From: Trichuris trichiura
Lineage: Eukaryota; Nematoda; Enoplea; Trichinellida; Trichuridae
Length of the DNA stretch: 64,000 bases
Assembly: GCA_037903355.1 (NCBI GenBank)
Contig: JBAJFE010000004.1
Coordinates: 5,688,001 to 5,752,000, forward strand
Reading direction: 5' to 3'
Positions 61,401 through 64,000 of this stretch are shown here, one piece after another; the stretch's first letter is position 1, and each line of letters begins with the position of its first letter. The position numbers were made by a program, and so were the translations under genes. Under the pieces are notes generated by a model that searched no databases, was not told the DNA's origin, and worked only from the letters and a program-made list of their open reading frames with translations.

Positions 61401-61575
61401 CCCATTAGAATACACTTACCTGTGAGCGCCGCGGAATGCTCAGCACCTGCGCTGACATATCTAATGCATATTCCACGAAGTGAGACAATTTCTGTGGGAA
61501 CTTTTCGTGTCATGGAATCACCAAGCCCGAGCTGATATTCTGTATTCCTACCAAACGCAAAGGCTTGGTCAAGTT
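49499..61575 (-). CDS. RPGR/GLO-4-like RCC1-repeat protein, 5' end missing
   Basis: RCC1-repeat proteins form a seven-bladed propeller that binds or activates small GTPases; RPGR acts at the ciliary transition zone and the worm relative GLO-4 in gut-granule and neuronal trafficking. Exons in transcript order: 61575-61420, 58480-58331, 57735-57586, 57530-57378, 50619-50495, 50443-50297, 50240-50085, 49867-49499 (stop). The first four each encode about one RCC1 repeat and keep phase 1: FAFGRNTEYQLGLGD...VSAGAEHSAALT; LFVWGNNSVGQLGI...VNCGFWHTAII; LHTFGEGRKGQLGTG...VSCGAKHTLALT; VYSFGEGTNGQLGLG...ISCGSMHSGCIT. Exons 5-6 give LFLWGNNRYGKI...LALGGRHTIAVA, then a low-complexity acidic/polar tail. 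The pattern of the blades is closest to RPGR from memory. Two blades and the start are not seen; they should lie beyond 61575. Intron 4 (50620-57377) is 6.8 kb and full of repeats. The last exon could also be spliced onward at GAG|GTAAAG. Confidence 0.88.
51078..51355. repeat. Family B element with 20-bp perfect terminal inverted repeats
   Basis: The left end ATGGTTTATGGTCTTCTACG (51078-51097) is matched exactly, inverted, at 51336-51355. A hairpin motif lies at 51179-51208 (CTGACGA, C, GGAAC, TAGAGC, GTTCC, GAAAGC). Downstream come TTAATAACGGCTCATCC, GTTGGTAGAGCA and GGGAAAAGCCGTAGAAGA. The outer left flank has CACTGGGTGCTTCGTAACGG. It lies in intron 4 of the RCC1-like gene. Confidence 0.85.
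54014..54044 (+). repeat. Hairpin-motif copy (clean stem)
   Basis: CTGATGA, T, GGAAC, loop GAGGTCA, GTTCC, GAAAGC. This is one of the best-preserved copies, with a perfect 5-bp stem, and lies in intron 4 of the RCC1-like gene on the strand opposite to the gene. Confidence 0.65.
54597..54850. repeat. Family B element copy, partly palindromic
   Basis: It opens with GATGCTTTGTAACGGGTTGG and GATCTTCTACGGCTTTTCCC, contains a hairpin remnant (about 54706-54736; GGGAC...GTCCT, GAAAGC), then TTAATAATTGCTCATCCGTC and GTTGGTAGGGCATTTGC. The segment CAGACGAAACAATTGCTCTACC on its left half is the inverse of the GGTAGGGCA...CGGTTTAATT segment on its right half. Confidence 0.75.
54893..54991. repeat. Small foldback with hairpin motif
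   Basis: GACCCGTCCTCAGCGGTATT at left is inverted at right (AATGCCCCTGAGGATGGGTC). The plus-strand motif is at 54956-54985 (CTGAGGA, T, GGGTC, ACGCGC, GGCCC, GAAAGC). About 80 bp further right lies TTCCCGTACCAAGAAGCTAC, the same terminal box as beside 15489 and 33239. Confidence 0.75.
55683..55875. repeat. Diverged family B remnant
   Basis: GATGACGGAATAAGGGCGTTC, CATCCATCTTCTGGTAGG and GGGAAAAGCCATTGACGAAG follow in the family B order, and AAGAACACCCAATGTTCTGC matches the inverse of the CACTGGGTGCTTC box. It is located in intron 4 of the RCC1-like gene. Confidence 0.5.
59617..59752. repeat. Inverted repeat with decayed hairpin motif
   Basis: GTTCAGAGCTTTTGGGACAA at left pairs with TAGTCCCAAAATGTTCAG at right. 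The left arm is a decayed minus-strand motif (59624-59652). A GTAGGTAGAGCAGTCCCTTG block like the family B tRNA-like box is about 280 bp to the left (59328). It lies in intron 1 (58481-61419) of the RCC1-like gene. Confidence 0.55.
60952..60982 (+). repeat. Solo hairpin-motif copy
   Basis: CTGAAGA, T, GGGAA, TAGATG, TCTCC, TGAAAGC. The left flank GCCATTGCCTACACG matches the flank of the copy at 45380 (GCCATTACGCACGCG), so the two share more than the core. It lies in intron 1 of the RCC1-like gene. Confidence 0.6.
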
Positions 61576-63563
61576 CTATAAAGAGTTTTTAAAATTGGAT
61601 TGCGGTAACGATGCGGTATTCACCAACTTGAGATAACAATAGTATGCTGAGTACCACAGGCGACTTGAAAAATGTGCTTTGCATTAAGGCCTGAAATGGA
61701 GATTTGATTCACGAAGTTACCAAATCTAGTAAAGTTGAGGCCTTAGCAATTCCTAAAACTGATGCATTAACGCAGCGTTTGCAAACAGTAGGTTATCCAG
61801 TGTGCACAGCACAGTCGTTTTAATGTCCTTGTCTATCATAAACTGCAGAGTGAACAGTGCAACAGGAAATCAATCTACCGGCTAGCAGTAGTCAACAGGA
61901 AGTCACATAGATAAAGTGGGACACAGAATGCGACATCTTGTACTAAGAAGAAGAAGAGGAAGATCCCTGTCAGTAAGCTGCCCTGAAGGGAGACCGATTT
62001 ATTGGGACACAAAGTGAGACATTGGGCAGGGTGCACATATAGGGTCGTTCTAAAGATACGATCCGAAAGGAAGGGGAAAGGTGCTGCGCTCTGTTCCGGT
62101 GATTATGATGCGTCTTGCACAATAAAATAAAATTGGCTTTTCGTATCACTGAGCGATCCGGCTTACATCAGTACACGTACAATTAAGGACACTGATAAGC
62201 AGCATTCCTACTGATCGCTTAACTTGCTTTCATGCGCTGTCGGACTGTTCAATGAGTTGAATGGTTATTTAATCAATTCAGAAGGTCGCAAGCAGTTGAT
62301 AATGACCGTTTAATCCTTAAGGAAGCAGGCAATATGATACTGACACGCTGACAAAACGAACTGTTTGGTGGCTGCGATTGTCAGAGAACTTCGCACTTCA
62401 GTCATTATCAATTAATAGGCCGCTAGGATAAACTTTATATTTGTTTTTAAAGAAATGTATGAACTTCCACCTCTGTGAATAACATCTTTTTGACAAACAC
62501 TAACGCTATCCTGACTCCGTCAATATTTGCAATGCTAGTGGACTGATTGTGATTTGAAACGAGATTCTGAGTTAGAAAGTTTAAAGAAAGTAGTTGTTAA
62601 AAAGACACAAACGCAAATTAATGAATAATGAGAGCAGAAGGGAATTCAACCGTTTTATTCCCCCTGAAGACATAACTTCTTGGTCAGGGACTATATGTTT
62701 TCATCTTTGAAATGTATTTCTGTAAGGTAGTTGTCCCGCTGTAAGTACCAAATATATCCCCCTTATGCTTTCAACAATCGCTAATTTAAAATCACGTCTT
62801 TTATTGAAAACAGTTGCTTTCTTCTTCAAACTTTCTTAGTCAGAACTCCAGTTGGAATCACAATTAGTCTAGAAAGCATGCGGAGACCGACGACAGCACC
62901 TAGATAGCTTTAGTGCATCTGTTAAAAAATGATATCTACAAAGGTAGCAAACCGTACACCCCTTGAAAACAAATACACATGCCTATTTGCGCAGTACCAA
63001 TTTTATCAAAATTAGCAGTTATGCGATTTAACGTTTACGAAAAATCTCCTGAGAAACATTCATGTTTTTCAATGAGGACTATGCCCAAAAAGTGCAAAGC
63101 ATTTTCGCATGCACAATTTACTGGAAACGGCACCCCTGTAAACGACTCTGAAATGCCAGTAAAATGCTTATCTCCAGTCCAGCATCTCGCTGCTCAGCTG
63201 GCCAACGCCTTGACGGCGCATAAAAGTAACAGGTCAATTAAACGAAAAGATATTTTAACGGGAAAGAGTAGGTAGCTACTGCTGGACTTCGAACTACCCA
63301 ACCTTTTAATAAGTAAATAGATACTAGCCGCTCTTGCCATCTAAACATAGTTTCAGTTCGCTATTTTTCTTAAGAAGTTTATTACGTTTTACCTGTGTGC
63401 CTTGCTGCTGTGTGCCGGATTCTTATTATTATTCGTTTGAAGATTAGGTTTCCTTGGTAATAGAAGTTAAGTTTCATGATGCCAATTATGGATTTTCCTA
63501 CTGTTTCATCGGTGCGAAGTAAAAGAAAAAGGCTTTTAATTGTATAAAGATGAAATAATTAGA

Positions 63564-63594
63564 GCATTCAAGACTGGCTCTGTCCCGTCAGCAG
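63564..63594 (-). repeat. Decayed hairpin-motif copy
   Basis: The minus strand reads CTGCTGA, C, GGGAC, AGAGCCA, GTCTT, GAATGC. The stem is mostly kept while the GAAAGC strand has changed. A GGAAAAGCCGTAAGTAAC box follows at 63831, like that after the repeat at 5863-6078. Confidence 0.45.
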
Positions 63595-63848
63595 CGTCGT
63601 AGTAATACCGTTGCAATCCACTTGCAACAGGCTTAAATACGTGCATGTAGCCAGGGGACGTTGACATATTTTTCAGCCGGTCAGCATCGACTGCAGGGTT
63701 CCCGCTGAGCCCCTTGAATGCGTGAGCGCGGGGAATCGGTTCGTGATGGTAAAACGTTCGACCAGGTGGCTAATAGATATCCACGCTTCGCCGACCGCAG
63801 ACTCTTTGTCCCGGTTGATGTTGAACAACAGGAAAAGCCGTAAGTAAC

Positions 63849-63956
63849 ATGTTATTATTATTATTCTTATTCTTATTCTTATTCTTATTATTCTTATTCT
63901 TATTCTTATTATTCTTATTATTCTTATTCTTATTCTTATTCTTATTCTTATTATTC

Positions 63957-64000
<44 letters not shown>
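63849..64000. repeat. Compound (ATT)n/(CTTATT)n microsatellite, runs off the window
   Basis: Blocks of TTATTA alternate with TTATTC, ending in a pure ATT run from about 63955 to the window end. The full length is unknown. Confidence 0.97.

Larger units (their letters stand above)
61576..64000. other. Right-hand region, no confident gene
   Basis: The missing 5' exons of the RCC1-like gene should lie on the minus strand here or beyond the edge, but I see no further RCC1 repeat. A plus-strand 98-codon ORF (62979-63275) ending beside a GTAGGT donor-like site could be a first exon of another gene; it has no recognisable domain. A decayed hairpin motif is at 63564-63594 (minus). Confidence 0.35.

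Noticed and set aside
1..64000. CRISPR arrays, operons, ribosome binding sites
   Set aside because: The window is eukaryotic; the repeats are palindromic or microsatellite, not direct repeats with unique spacers.

Overview
The window is nuclear DNA of a multicellular animal. It is AT-rich, genes are split into many exons by introns that are mostly 45-90 bp but sometimes several kb, and intergenic DNA is full of inverted repeats. The FEN1 protein carries nematode-like features (VRQ-E-GSQL near the N terminus, LGCDYC instead of LGSDYC), and the CELF and RPGR/GLO-4-like genes fit a worm. I infer a nematode, possibly of the Trichinellida/Dorylaimia side, but the species cannot be fixed from the sequence alone.

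Layout. 1-8827: no gene resolved; probably intron or upstream DNA of a CELF gene. 8828-13283 (+): nine exons covering the end of RRM1, RRM2, the linker and RRM3 of a CELF3-6/UNC-75-type RNA-binding protein. 14925-16378: three foldback repeats. 16574-21076: a complete Ty1/copia retrotransposon on the minus strand, with two LTRs, a 5-bp target duplication, a primer site complementary to initiator tRNA-Met and one intact 1333-codon gag-pol ORF. 22028-27645 (+): about 19 exons of a long coiled-coil protein ending in a CBM48/AMPK-beta-type glycogen-binding domain. 28125-28396: a long CTT microsatellite. 31933-36594 (+): a complete 13-exon FEN1 gene (377 aa). 36595-49498: gene-poor, with a large foldback repeat and a 485-bp hAT-type MITE. 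49499-61575 (-): the 3' part of an RPGR/RCC1-like beta-propeller gene. 61576-64000: no confident gene, ending in an ATT/CTT microsatellite.

The strongest unexplained signal is a short hairpin found about 20 times, mostly inside larger inverted repeats: CTGANGA, one pyrimidine, a 4-5 bp variable but pairing stem, then GAAAGC. The stem covaries between copies. The invariant parts resemble the catalytic core of hammerhead ribozymes, although the stem register is one base off the textbook form. At least two foldback families carry it, and they share a terminal box reading roughly GGTTTCTTGGTACGGG. Copies sit in introns and intergenic DNA and in none of the exons I could assemble.

The genes do not form one pathway: CELF is a splicing/translation regulator, FEN1 is a replication and repair nuclease, the RCC1-like gene is a probable GTPase regulator of cilia or lysosome-related organelles, and the coiled-coil/CBM48 protein has no assigned role. 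Exon coordinates were assembled by hand from splice signals, reading-frame continuity and protein-family knowledge; 5' ends of three of the four genes are not visible.
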